From: Nitrosomonas cryotolerans ATCC 49181
Lineage (GTDB): Bacteria; Pseudomonadota; Gammaproteobacteria; Burkholderiales; Nitrosomonadaceae
Assembly (NCBI RefSeq): GCF_900143275.1
Contig: NZ_FSRO01000001.1
Span: 1,178,001-1,242,000 of the forward strand
Direction: 5' to 3'
Length of the DNA stretch: 64,000 nt
Below the pieces are notes generated by a model. It had not been told where the DNA came from. It saw nothing but the letters and a program-made list of their open reading frames with translations, and did not search any database. A program made the position numbers and the translations under genes. This document shows, piece after piece, positions 41,368 to 49,217 of the stretch. Each line of letters starts with the position of its first letter. The stretch's first letter is position 1.

Positions 41368-41784
41368 ATGCAAGTTAATAACGATGTAAGAACAGGAAGA
41401 CATTGTATTTTTAATCTTCACGTTCATTTGGTCTTTGTAACAAAATACCGTAGAGATGTTTTCTCCGGAAGGGTATTAATTGATTTGGAAGAAATATTTA
41501 AAAACGTGTGTTTGGATTTTGAAGCAGAATTGGTGGAATTTAATGGTGAGCATGATCATATTCACCTTTTAGTTAACTATCCACCAAAAATTGCTATTTC
41601 TAACTTGGTAAATAGTTTGAAAGGCGTTTCAAGCCGACTTATTCGCAAAAAGAATTATCCCGAAATTAAAAATAAGCTTTGGGGTAATATGCTTTGGAGT
41701 CCAAGCTATTTTGCGGGTAGTTGTGGTGGAGCAGCACTCTCGATTATTAAGCAATATATTGAACAACAGCAAAGACCGCATTAA
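41368..41784 (+). CDS. tnpA: TnpA, Y1 transposase of the IS605 element (copy 2)
   Basis: 138 residues from the ATG at 41368, nearly the same as copy 1, with EHDHIHLLVNYPP and the Tyr of IIKQYIEQQ. The stretch before the start differs: copy 1 has AAAAAGGAATTAG, this one AAAAATTAATTGG, so the Shine-Dalgarno sequence is gone. Translation is probably weak; a longer frame open to 41281 is only the shadow of tnpB. Confidence 0.88.
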   Translation: MQVNNDVRTGRHCIFNLHVHLVFVTKYRRDVFSGRVLIDLEEIFKNVCLDFEAELVEFNGEHDHIHLLVNYPPKIAISNLVNSLKGVSSRLIRKKNYPEIKNKLWGNMLWSPSYFAGSCGGAALSIIKQYIEQQQRPH

Positions 41785-41923
41785 ACAGGCTTCGCCTGTG
41801 CGCTTATATCTCCGCCCTGAAGGACGAAGTTTTACGCGCTATTTGATAAATAAACATGTTTGGGTAAATTAAAGCGATTTGATTGATGCATATATTTCTT
41901 CCGATTTATCGGTTCAACCGAAA

Positions 41924-43402
41924 TTACAACACCGGACTAAATAATCTGGCGACAATGGTTCCGGTACGGATGTACCACGGCCGCAGCTGACCATGGCTCG
42001 CATTCATATTATCGGAAACCGCGAAATCTTGTTCCAGCATTTGCGCTGCTTCCTGAACAAGAGCGGGATCTGCCACTGCCAGCATCAGTTCGAAATTCAG
42101 GTGCAGAGAGCGATTGTCCAGATTAGTTGATCCGATCAGTACCAGATTGTCGTCCGCCAGAACGCATTTCTGGTGCATGAATCCTTCGGAACAATAGCGG
42201 TATACCGGAATGCCCAGTGATTCGAGTTGCTGTTCGTAATAGAAACCGGCGAGGAACACCAGCCAGGAATCCGCCTTTTCGGGGATCAGAATTCTCACGT
42301 CGATGCCTCTTGCCTGAGCCATCGACAGTGCCGTCATGCAGGAATCGTCCGGAACCAGGTAGGGAGAACTGATCCACAGCCGCTTTCGAGCACAGCCGGC
42401 AATGGTGGCGAACATCATCGTGGCACGCATACGGCCGTCTGCCGGGCCGGTCGCGCATACCGCCGCCATTCCATGTTGATCGTCCGAAACAACTGGTGCT
42501 TCGACAGTCGTGCTCCAAACAGCTTCCGGCAGATTCCGTCGAGTGGCCCAATAGTAGTCACTGGCGAATACGGCCTGAATTTTTCGGACAACAGCGCCGT
42601 CAACATGAATTGCCGTGTCCCGCCAGCGAGAAACCCAGGAGATACGACCAAGATACTCGTCACCGATATTCAGGCCGCCCACGATTGTTCGCTGCCCATC
42701 GATCACGACAAGTTTGCGGTGGTTGCGAAAGTTTAACTGAAAACGATTGGCCCAACCCTGGCGTGTATTGAAAGCCAACACATCTACACCTGCATCGCGG
42801 ACTCGTCGCAACCATGCCCTTGTCAGTTTCATGCAGCCGACTTCGTCGTACAGCAGACGTACGACGACTCCGGCCTGAGCGCGTTCGCACAAGGCCTCTG
42901 CAAACTTACGGCCAATGTCGTCGTCGCGGATAATATAAAATTCGATGTAAATGTAGTTTTTTGCGCTGCGGATCTGTTCAAACAATGTATCAAAAAACGA
43001 CTCACCATCGATCAGCAGCCGAAAGGCATTGTTATAGCTCAGCGGTGTATCAAGAACGTCTGCCAGCACATCCAGCGGCGATTCGCCTGTTGCACTGCCG
43101 GCGTTTTTCCCCGTCATCAATTCACGACGGACCGCTTCGACGGAGGCCTTGCACTGCTCGCCCACCTGTCGAATGGCATCTCGATAGCCTGCGAACCGTT
43201 TCTGTCCAAACACCCAGTACAGCGGCAGCACCAGAATCGGCATCGCGACGAGGCCAACCGCCCATGCGACAGCCGCCTGGGACGTTCGAACCTTGTTCAT
43301 CGCATGCCAGGCAGACGCAATTCCAAGCAGTTCGGCGGTTGTGACAAAGACCAGGACCAGGACAGTCCACGATTCATTTAGCAGATTCAGGACAGCACTC
43401 AT
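41924..43402 (-). CDS. cls: Cardiolipin synthase (phospholipase D superfamily)
   Basis: Joins two phosphatidylglycerols to cardiolipin in the inner membrane. 492 residues: two N-terminal hydrophobic helices (about 12-35 and 43-64, the PLDc_N region) and two PLD domains with complete HxKxxxxD motifs, HRKLVVIDG near 232 and HQKCVLADD near 407, each followed by the usual GGxN or GSTNLDNRS. The gene is clearly richer in GC than its surroundings (sampled lines up to about 60 percent against the low forties) and uses GC-ending codons, which suggests acquisition from a high-GC organism. Confidence 0.9.
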   Translation of the reverse strand: MSAVLNLLNESWTVLVLVFVTTAELLGIASAWHAMNKVRTSQAAVAWAVGLVAMPILVLPLYWVFGQKRFAGYRDAIRQVGEQCKASVEAVRRELMTGKNAGSATGESPLDVLADVLDTPLSYNNAFRLLIDGESFFDTLFEQIRSAKNYIYIEFYIIRDDDIGRKFAEALCERAQAGVVVRLLYDEVGCMKLTRAWLRRVRDAGVDVLAFNTRQGWANRFQLNFRNHRKLVVIDGQRTIVGGLNIGDEYLGRISWVSRWRDTAIHVDGAVVRKIQAVFASDYYWATRRNLPEAVWSTTVEAPVVSDDQHGMAAVCATGPADGRMRATMMFATIAGCARKRLWISSPYLVPDDSCMTALSMAQARGIDVRILIPEKADSWLVFLAGFYYEQQLESLGIPVYRYCSEGFMHQKCVLADDNLVLIGSTNLDNRSLHLNFELMLAVADPALVQEAAQMLEQDFAVSDNMNASHGQLRPWYIRTGTIVARLFSPVL

Positions 43403-43724
43403 TCCGATTCGGCTCCTTCACCTTTTGTTGATTAGCCCCCAGAAGATTTTCACGATAGTAGCGGCCGGGCTCATTTGCTATCTTGGAAGGGGCCCTGAAG
43501 TGGCCCCTTTAACTAGAAAATCTGAAGATAATTAAGCGCTAATATGGCTGGTTAATCAAGCTCAGGCAGCTTGAGGAATTGCATGTTTCTGATTGTAAAC
43601 TTGATTTGGCGCTAGATCATCAAGACTTTGATGAAAACATTTCTGATTGATTGTACCAGTTGAACCAGGCATTTAAACTTTTCCTTACCTCCGTTAGATT
43701 GATAAAATGATAACCTAATGTTGA
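43403..43724. other. Intergenic region with one GC-rich hairpin
   Basis: 322 bases between cls and the SPW-type gene. The GC-rich tract continues to about 43510 and ends in an inverted repeat, AAGGGGCC at 43487-43494 and GGCCCCTT at 43502-43509, with a short T-run on the plus side. It resembles an intrinsic terminator that came with the GC-rich segment and may have closed a gene no longer there. Nothing else is seen. Confidence 0.5.
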
Positions 43725-44111
43725 TTAATGTTTGACTACTCCTTCGACGTTCATTTTCTCTCTTTCTACAGCTTTATAATCAGTGATAAAACCGAGTACG
43801 ATAACAATTAGGCCAACCGCGATATAAAAGTTTCTTGCGGTTTGGTCATCTGTAAAACCAAAGATAAAAGGTAGTGCAATCAGCGAAGGGCCAACCAGGC
43901 GTTCAATCCAACCGTGAATGGTAAATGGAATCAGCTTAAATATACCAAATGCAAAATCAGAAGTGATCGTGATGACCAGATGAACGCCAGCGATGACATA
44001 TGCCAATGTGGCAGGAAGCTGACTTAATCCTAATACTGTAGGAGCGAATAGAAAAATAGCGACTGTTAAAAAATCAAGATAACCGTGTATACGGGGTGAG
44101 ATTACTTTCAT
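43725..44111 (-). CDS. SPW-repeat-like small membrane protein
   Basis: 128 residues with four hydrophobic helices (about 11-30, 34-58, 68-88, 96-113). The pattern PRIHGYLDFLTVAIFLFAP and the second half IHGWIERLVGPSLIALPF looks like the SPW repeat family of bacterial membrane proteins. Function unknown. It is divergent from the TetR gene; the 159 bases between them hold repeat operators, so it is probably the regulated target. Confidence 0.7.
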   Translation of the reverse strand: MKVISPRIHGYLDFLTVAIFLFAPTVLGLSQLPATLAYVIAGVHLVITITSDFAFGIFKLIPFTIHGWIERLVGPSLIALPFIFGFTDDQTARNFYIAVGLIVIVLGFITDYKAVEREKMNVEGVVKH

Positions 44112-44153
44112 GTGAATGCTCCAATTTTAATTTTCTCTTAAGAGTAATATTTG

Positions 44154-44184
44154 CACTACAATTATTGTAGTGATCGATACAATA
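44154..44184. promoter_or_regulatory. TetR-type operator 1
   Basis: Two overlapping dyads: CACTACAA-TTA-TTGTAGTG at 44154-44172 and a 22-bp palindrome at 44163-44184 with arms TATTGTA and TACAATA around a central GATC. It sits between divergent genes, near the start of the SPW-type gene. Confidence 0.65.
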
Positions 44185-44213
44185 TAATTGATGATCTCTT
44201 ATGTCAAGACTTT

Positions 44214-44231
44214 TTGTAGTGATCGATATAA
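44214..44231. promoter_or_regulatory. TetR-type operator 2
   Basis: TTGTAGTGATCGATATAA, an 18-base copy of operator 1 with one change (TATAA for TACAA). It starts 49 bases after the same sequence in operator 1 and 57 bases before the tetR start codon, so binding here would repress the regulator itself. Confidence 0.65.
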
Positions 44232-44270
44232 AATGATAAAACATGAATGCATCTTAAGGATTAGCTCAGG

Positions 44271-44858
44271 ATGACCAGAACAAAAAATTTTGATGAAACT
44301 AAAGCACTGGAAACGGCAATGCTGCTTTTCTGGAAGAAAGGCTATTCCGCCACATCCATGAAAGAACTTGAGCAAGTTATGGGGCTTAAAATAACAAGTA
44401 TCTATAACGCATTTGGAAACAAGCGTGCCTTGTTTGAGAAGGCACTTAACTACTATTTACAACATATCCTAATTAAATTCATAGTGGCGTTAGATAATGC
44501 AGATTCACCAGAAAATGCGCTAAAGGCTGTATTGATGGAGGTGATAAATTTACATTTTAATCCCTCGCATCCCGGTGGATGTTTAGTTGTATTTTCTATA
44601 TTAGAGAATGAACAGCATGACGAAAGCTCAAGACATATCTTGAGCTCTGCATTAGGTTTATTACATAACGCTATTATTAAAAGACTTGAGAGTGACAAAG
44701 AAAAAGGAAAAATAGTGCCTGAGATTGACTGCCATGCGATTGCAAATCATGTTGCAGCATTGATAACAGGTATGATAACGATGGCAAAGGCCGGTTTTCC
44801 ACAAAAAGAATTAGAAAAACTTATTAATAATGCTGTCGAAATATTGTTTAAGACGTAA
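44271..44858 (+). CDS. TetR/AcrR-family transcriptional regulator
   Basis: 195 residues. N-terminal helix-turn-helix (about 10-55) with the family pattern ALETAMLLFWKKGYSATSMK then ITSIYNAFGNKRALFEKAL; the C-terminal ligand domain has HPGGCLVVFSILENE, like regulators of the group with a TetR_C domain responding to electrophiles or lipophilic compounds. Divergent from the SPW-type membrane gene and flanked by two matching operators, it probably represses both. The ligand is unknown. Confidence 0.88.
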   Translation: MTRTKNFDETKALETAMLLFWKKGYSATSMKELEQVMGLKITSIYNAFGNKRALFEKALNYYLQHILIKFIVALDNADSPENALKAVLMEVINLHFNPSHPGGCLVVFSILENEQHDESSRHILSSALGLLHNAIIKRLESDKEKGKIVPEIDCHAIANHVAALITGMITMAKAGFPQKELEKLINNAVEILFKT

Positions 44859-44893
44859 GCATAATATCAATCTTGGATACTTTTTCGGATTCT

Positions 44894-44940
44894 GTTGCAA
44901 GAACCCTCGCCAGAATTTAGACCATTGATTATAAAGCTCT
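44894..44940. repeat. Degraded left half of a MITE of the 50187/56108 family
   Basis: The stretch TGCAAGAACCCTCGCC followed later by ATTGATTATAAAG resembles the left half of the elements at 50187-50273 and 56108-56196. The right half is not found, so it is a relic. Confidence 0.4.
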
Positions 44941-44967
44941 CATCCTGTGCGCAGCTCTAAATCGATG

Positions 44968-45163
44968 AGGACCGCCTATGGAACGATCAAGGGATTTGAG
45001 CTCATGCATAGGTTGAAGAAAGGACAGATGGATGCATGGAAATAGGGGCACAAGGTCTCAGAGGAGAGATTCGTCTTATTGAAAGGCGACTCGATATTTA
45101 CACCGCATAATCAAACCTATCATAGGTTTACTTTGATACACGCTATTTTTTGCAACAAAGCCC
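44968..45163 (+). pseudogene. IS6-family transposase relic (C-terminal end)
   Basis: The plus strand encodes YGTIKGFELMHRLKKGQMD, then after a frame change IRLIERRLDIYTA, which fits the C-terminal end of IS6/IS26-type transposases. It is followed by TTTTTTGCAACAAAGCCC, like the terminal inverted repeat of that family. A related relic lies at 50016-50148. The rest of the element is gone. Confidence 0.6.
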
Positions 45164-45270
45164 GCTGTATTAACCAGGTAATGAACGTTGGTACATGATA
45201 GCTTTTTAAATCAACGGGCTATTTGTTTTTTTTCTGAAAATAATTGCAATTAAGGTGACCACTAATACAC

Positions 45271-45576
45271 CTAATAACCACCCCTGATTTTATCTGCGCG
45301 ATCTTCTATTTTATCGGCTTTATCTTCAGCTGATTCTCTAAACTCATCCGCGTGATCCTCCATTCTGCCGGCTTTATTTTCACGCATTTCTTCGTATGCC
45401 TCATTTGCATCTTCACCTCTCTCCCTAATCTGACCCGCTTTTTCTTCTAATCGATCAGCTTGTGTTTCTGCATCAGTCATTCCGGGCATAATATTTTGCG
45501 AATAGCTATTTGGTGCAACGATAATCAATAGAGAAACGCTTAAAGCCGCCAAGATCGTTTTTATTAACTTATTCAT
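45271..45576 (-). CDS. Exported coiled-coil protein of unknown function
   Basis: 101 residues with a clear signal peptide (about 1-26, ending SYSQ) and a highly charged helical body of repeated RxEDxAD-like units (EEKAGQIRERGEDANEAYEE, EDKADKIEDRADKIRGG). AAAGGAGAT lies before the ATG. Directly after the stop, in another frame, 25 codons encode a membrane helix (GWLLGVLVVTLIAIIFRKK), ending at 45206, so the gene may have lost a C-terminal anchor by a frameshift. It belongs to a group of small stress-type genes here. No family recognised. Confidence 0.7.
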   Translation of the reverse strand: MNKLIKTILAALSVSLLIIVAPNSYSQNIMPGMTDAETQADRLEEKAGQIRERGEDANEAYEEMRENKAGRMEDHADEFRESAEDKADKIEDRADKIRGGY

Positions 45577-45601
45577 GTTGATATCTCCTTTTAATATAAG
45601 G

Positions 45602-45708
45602 GGTCTGTCGGAAAATAGATTTCTAAGGGAACTTCAATTTTCAACGCATTGATTAATCGATAATTTATTTTTCTAAAATGACCGTTATCTCTATTTTCCG
45701 ACAGCTCA
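45602..45708. repeat. MITE-like element with TSD ATAAGG
   Basis: 107 bp bounded by inverted repeats CTGTCGGAAAATAGA (45605-45619) and its exact complement (45690-45704), and flanked by direct repeats ATAAGG at 45596-45601 and 45709-45714. It has no coding capacity. It lies upstream of the coiled-coil gene and downstream of csbD. Confidence 0.8.
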
Positions 45709-45731
45709 ATAAGGTATACCTCGTTTAGTAT

Positions 45732-45929
45732 TTAGAATTTGCTGCTGAAATCATCAGCTTGTTTTTCAGCTTCTTCTCTGGCAATGCCATATCTTTCCTG
45801 AATTTTTCCAACCAATTCCTCACGCTTGCCTTCGATAACATCCAGGTCATCATTAGTTAATTTCCCCCATTGCTGTTGTGCTTTACCTTTAACCTGTGTC
45901 CAATCACCTTTAATTTGATCCCAGTTCAT
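45732..45929 (-). CDS. CsbD-family general stress protein
   Basis: 65 residues from the ATG at 45929 (NWDQIKGDWTQVKGKAQQQW), chosen because AAAAGGAG lies 8-9 bases upstream; the frame is open eight codons further. CsbD proteins are small, very hydrophilic helical proteins induced in stress or stationary phase, of unknown mechanism. The DDLDVIEGKREELVGKIQER segment is the family core. Confidence 0.9.
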   Translation of the reverse strand: MNWDQIKGDWTQVKGKAQQQWGKLTNDDLDVIEGKREELVGKIQERYGIAREEAEKQADDFSSKF

Positions 45930-46072
45930 AATGAGCACTCCTTTTATTGACATTAAAAATATTTAAAACAACATTTACATTTGTTAGGAACATTTAAAAT
46001 AATTAATATTATTAACTCCTTATAGGGATATTGGGGATATTGCCGGTTTATTTTGACGACTAATCACAAATA

Positions 46073-46240
46073 TCATCCAAGCGGCGGACGTCGACCTGCT
46101 ACCCAGAATAGAATAGCTAAAACGATGCCGATTACAAATAAAATCCAAGCCATTTCCATAGCCATGCCAGCGACACCGGTAACACCTAATAAAGCCGCAA
46201 TAATCGCTATAACTAAGAAAGTAATCGCTAAATTTATCAT
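46073..46240 (-). CDS. DUF1328-family small membrane protein
   Basis: 55 residues, two membrane helices: MINLAITFLVIAIIAALLG, then VTGVAGMAMEMAWILFVIG and a short tail ending RRPPLG. The pattern of two helices joined by a GxxG-A loop is that of DUF1328 (YtjA-like) proteins. AAGGAG stands 8 bases before the ATG. Function unknown; such genes are often stress-induced. A 69-base element shared with the upstream region of another small membrane gene lies about 115 bases upstream. Confidence 0.8.
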   Translation of the reverse strand: MINLAITFLVIAIIAALLGVTGVAGMAMEMAWILFVIGIVLAILFWVAGRRPPLG

Positions 46241-46353
46241 CTGGTTTCTCCTTATTTATGACTCTAGATTAGCGCATTAATCAGGCATTAATCAGGCATT
46301 AATCTAAAGATGTATCCTCAGAAACATTGATCCTTTTGACTGTTTTTATCACG

Positions 46354-46422
46354 CATACCACTTGTCATATGAGACATGCTACCGTAGGAATCCTTTGCGG
46401 TATGTGCGATGACGCACAAAGG
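46354..46422. repeat. Repeated upstream element, copy 1
   Basis: Matches 49943-50006. The best 48 bases (46374-46421) share ACATGCTAC, AGGAATCCT, GGTATGT and CACAAAG at the same spacing. This copy has a hairpin GTGCG-ATGA-CGCAC. Both copies lie a little over 100 bases upstream of minus-strand genes for small membrane proteins. Confidence 0.6.
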
Positions 46423-46492
46423 AAGATGATGTATGCTGATTTTCATGGAGTCCAACGTTTTGTAAAATTGAGGTATGAAACGGAGGATAAAA

Positions 46493-46795
46493 ATGGAAAA
46501 ATCACCGAGAGCGAGGTACAGTCCGGAATTTCGCCAAGAATCAGTAAAGTTTTTTAAAGAAAGTGGATTGGTGCTTGTTGAAGCAGCAAAGCGATTATCT
46601 TTACCCAAGGGGACTTTAAAAAACTGGATCTATACAGATAAGCAAGGTGAGCTTGCTGGATTAGGCAAAAACCAGAAGCCACTATCTGATCTTGAATTGG
46701 AACTATCCAGAGTAAAACGTGAATTAGCAGAAGTCAGAATGGAGCGAGACTTTGTAAAAAAGTGTGCGGCCTATTTCGCGAAGGAGTCACAGTGA
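46493..46795 (+). CDS. IS3-family transposase OrfA
   Basis: 100 residues from the ATG at 46493 with GGAGGA just before it. A helix-turn-helix (YSPEFRQESVKFFKESGLVL then AKRLSLPKGTLKNWI) binds the element ends, and a leucine zipper (LSDLELELSRVKRELAEVRM) precedes the KKCAAYFAKESQ end where orfA and orfB normally join by frameshift. OrfA is intact, but OrfB is split, so the element cannot move by itself. Confidence 0.9.
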   Translation: MEKSPRARYSPEFRQESVKFFKESGLVLVEAAKRLSLPKGTLKNWIYTDKQGELAGLGKNQKPLSDLELELSRVKRELAEVRMERDFVKKCAAYFAKESQ

Positions 46796-46802
46796 AATAT
46801 GG

Positions 46803-48077
46803 AAGACCTCTGCACAACTGCGTAAATTTACTGTGACAATGGAAAAAATGCCCAAATGACATTTTTTATGCGTGTTATCTTGGAAAAAAATGAGTTTTTT
46901 TCTCTTTTTAAAGGGAATTTCCCCCTTTATGTAGCATTTGGACGGACTACTCCCCTTGGTGGCTTGTCCACGAAAATTTTGTTGGCCGCTTTTTTTAGAT
47001 TCATGCAGATACTTTTCAGCATAACTTGGGCGTTGACTTTTGCCGTGCCGAAGTAGCTGGCGCGTCCCATCCCGAATAGGCGTTTGGCCGTGCCGAAACA
47101 CTGTTCAACAATATAGCGTTTTTTGCTGATCAATTTATTCGCCAGCTTCTGGCGTGCCGAGAGTGGCTTGTTCTTGTACGCACGATGCATGATTGCGCTC
47201 TTGATTTTGTGATTTCTTAGAAACTGCCGATTGGCGTTGCTGGCTGATCCTTTGTCGGCATATACCCGATTTGCCTCAAGGTGCGCACCCTCGATAGCTG
47301 CTTCGAAATGTATCATTTCGCTCTGGTTGGCAGGGGCAGTGTGAACTCCACGCACATAGCCGTCTTGCGAGTCCACTACCAGGTAACTGCGATAGCCAAA
47401 TTGCGACTTCTTGCCTTTTTTTAGCCAGGCCGCATCTGGATCCGCGCTTTGTTCTTCAATACAGGTGATTCCTGGTTGGCTGCCATCCTCAAATTGAACA
47501 GCCTTACCTTCGGTATCCACTTCAAGCAGGATAGCCTTTTTGGGGCGTGCCGCTGACTCAATCAGCGTGGCATCAATTACCGCTCCCGTTGCGCCCTTGA
47601 TCATCAATCCGTGTGATTGAAGCTGTTCATTGATCGAGGCTAGCAGATCATCTAACCGATCGCCGGACACCAATCGGTTGCGAAACCGACACAAGGTGGT
47701 TTCGTCCGGTATCGCATCCGACAAGGACAAACCACAAAATTGTAGAAAATCAATCCGAACATACAGTGCTTGCTCCAACGCAGCATCCGACAAACTATGC
47801 CACTGTCCCAGCAGGATCGCCTTGAACATCATCAACCTATCAAATGGTTCCTGTCCTCCACCATGCGATAACTCGCGCTTGTATAAACCTGTAAGCTTCG
47901 AACGTAACTCCTCCCAGTCAATCAGGACATCAATCTTCATTAGCACACTGTCTCGTCTCAATCGCTGTGCCAATTCCAGTGTTCCAAAACTTATCTGCAT
48001 CTCTTGTTCCAAATGTCTTTTACTTGTCACTATTTTAGTCGGTTATCGCGCTGACGGGGGAGTTGTGCAGTAGTCTT
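46803..48077. mobile_element. IS5-family element inserted in IS3 orfB
   Basis: 1275 bp with inverted repeats AAGACCTCTGCACAACT at the left and, complemented, AAGACTACTGCACAACT at the right, flanked by direct repeats TATGG at 46798-46802 and 48078-48082. It carries one intact transposase gene on the minus strand and looks complete and probably active. Confidence 0.9.
46927..48000 (-). CDS. IS5-family DDE transposase
   Basis: 357 residues from the ATG at 48000 (MQISFGTLELAQRLRRDSVL); the frame is open 10 codons more to a GTG without ribosome binding site. The N-terminal domain has LMMFKAILLGQWHSLSDAAL and FCGLSLSDAIPDETTLCRFR. DDE residues are expected at Asp in GAVIDATLIESAARP, Asp in NRVYADKGSASNANRQFL and Glu in KRYIVEQCFGTAKR. 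No stop or shift is seen. Confidence 0.9.
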   Translation of the reverse strand: MQISFGTLELAQRLRRDSVLMKIDVLIDWEELRSKLTGLYKRELSHGGGQEPFDRLMMFKAILLGQWHSLSDAALEQALYVRIDFLQFCGLSLSDAIPDETTLCRFRNRLVSGDRLDDLLASINEQLQSHGLMIKGATGAVIDATLIESAARPKKAILLEVDTEGKAVQFEDGSQPGITCIEEQSADPDAAWLKKGKKSQFGYRSYLVVDSQDGYVRGVHTAPANQSEMIHFEAAIEGAHLEANRVYADKGSASNANRQFLRNHKIKSAIMHRAYKNKPLSARQKLANKLISKKRYIVEQCFGTAKRLFGMGRASYFGTAKVNAQVMLKSICMNLKKAANKIFVDKPPRGVVRPNAT

Positions 48078-49034
48078 TATGGTCTAATTGAGTCGATGCG
48101 ACAATCGTACCCGATTGTATCCATGTGTCGTATATTTGGTGTTTCTGAAAGTGGCTTTTATGCTTGGAGAGTTCGTGCGCCGAGTGAGCGTGAACGGGAG
48201 AATGCAAGGCTGGAAATAGAGATAAAAGCTGCCCATCAACGAACACGTGAAACCTACAGTGCAACACGTCTGCATAGTGATCTAGCAGATCATGGCGTGC
48301 AGGCCACCCCGTACCGTGTGCGAACGCTACGTAAGAAGCTGGGTTTACGCTGTAAACAGAATCGAAAATTTAAGGTGACAACCGATTCTAAACATCGCTT
48401 GCCAATAGCGCCTAATGTATTAAAACGTGAATTTACTGTTAGTGCACCAAATAAAGCATGGGTAAGTGACATCACCTATATTTCTACCGATGAGGGATGG
48501 CTATATTTGGCTGGAATAAAGGAACTATTTAATGGAGAGTTGGTGGGTTATTCTATGAGTGAAAGAATGACTAAGAACCTTGTTATACAGGCTTTGTTTC
48601 GTGCAACTGCCAAAAAACGTCCGCCCATAGGATTGATTCTTCATTCAGATCGTGGCAGCCAGTACTGTGCACATGATTATCAAAATCTATTGAAGCAGTT
48701 CGGCATGACCGCCTCCATGAGCCGCAAGGGTGATTGTTGGGACAATGCACCAATAGAAAGTTTTTGGGGAATACTTAAAAATGAACTGGTGCATCATCGG
48801 AAATTCAAAACACGACAACAGGCAATTCAGGAGATTACCGAATACATCGAAATATTTTATAACCGACAGCGTAAGCAAAAAAGACTGCGCTATCTGTCAC
48901 CGGCAGCATTTACTCAGCAATATTATGAAAAGCTTATAGCTGCTTAACCCGATGGACTCCATATTTGACAACACACATCAGATGAGTCAGAAGTGCTAAT
49001 GTAAGGCATCGATTTTACCGCGAAATGGTAATGT

Positions 49035-49217
49035 CTATCCATTCTTAGGGCCTAACAAAAACCATAAGATTAGGCCAATTAATGGCAGAACTAGAATTAA
49101 CACTACCCATAATACTTTGCTTTCCGTGCTTGTTGAGCCCTGAACAATCTTTATAATTGCCCACACATTCAAAATTAACAAAAGAAGACCAAAAAAGCCA
49201 CCAACTTCGATACCCAT
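49035..49217 (-). CDS. Small membrane protein, PLDc_N-like
   Basis: 60 residues, two membrane helices (FFGLLLLILNVWAIIKIV and VLWVVLILVLPLIGLILWFL) with the ending LLGPKNG. This matches the short PLDc_N (phospholipase D N-terminal) type proteins that consist only of the two helices found before the catalytic domains of cardiolipin synthases. AAGGAGAT stands before the ATG. Function unknown; it is part of the small stress-gene group on this strand. Confidence 0.75.
   Translation of the reverse strand: MGIEVGGFFGLLLLILNVWAIIKIVQGSTSTESKVLWVVLILVLPLIGLILWFLLGPKNG

Larger units (their letters stand above)
40060..41850. mobile_element. IS200/IS605-family element, copy 2
   Basis: Same length and orientation as the element at 23329-25119, with few substitutions. 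Its tnpB-side end lies 68 bases beyond the last CRISPR repeat, so it closes the accessory block on the right. The right-end hairpin CCCCTTC/GAAGGGG is intact. The tnpA-side flank again reads TTTAT on the minus strand. Confidence 0.9.
46792..48947 (+). pseudogene. IS3-family transposase OrfB (DDE integrase), split by an IS5 insertion
   Basis: OrfB starts with GTG at 46792 overlapping the orfA stop (GTGA) and is cut after VKYG by the inserted element. It resumes in frame at 48078 as YGLIESMRQSYPIVSMCRIF and runs to 48947. The rve catalytic residues are still there: Asp in AWVSDITYISTDEGWLY, Asp in LHSDRGSQYCAHDY and Glu in CWDNAPIESFWGILKNEL. Removal of 46803-48082 restores the frame exactly. 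A shorter frame from 48063 exists but begins inside the IS5 end. Confidence 0.88.
46445..48962. mobile_element. IS3-family element, interrupted by an IS5-family element
   Basis: Terminal inverted repeats ATGGAGTCCA at 46445-46454 and TGGACTCCAT at 48953-48962 enclose orfA and orfB of an IS3-type transposase. A 1275-bp IS5-family element sits at 46803-48077 just after orfA. Without it and one copy of its target repeat, the element would be about 1.24 kb, a normal IS3 size. No clear target duplication of the IS3 element itself was seen. Confidence 0.85.

Noticed and set aside
42123..43370. Several 70-170-codon frames on both strands within cls
   Set aside because: Caused by the high GC content of cls; none has a family pattern.
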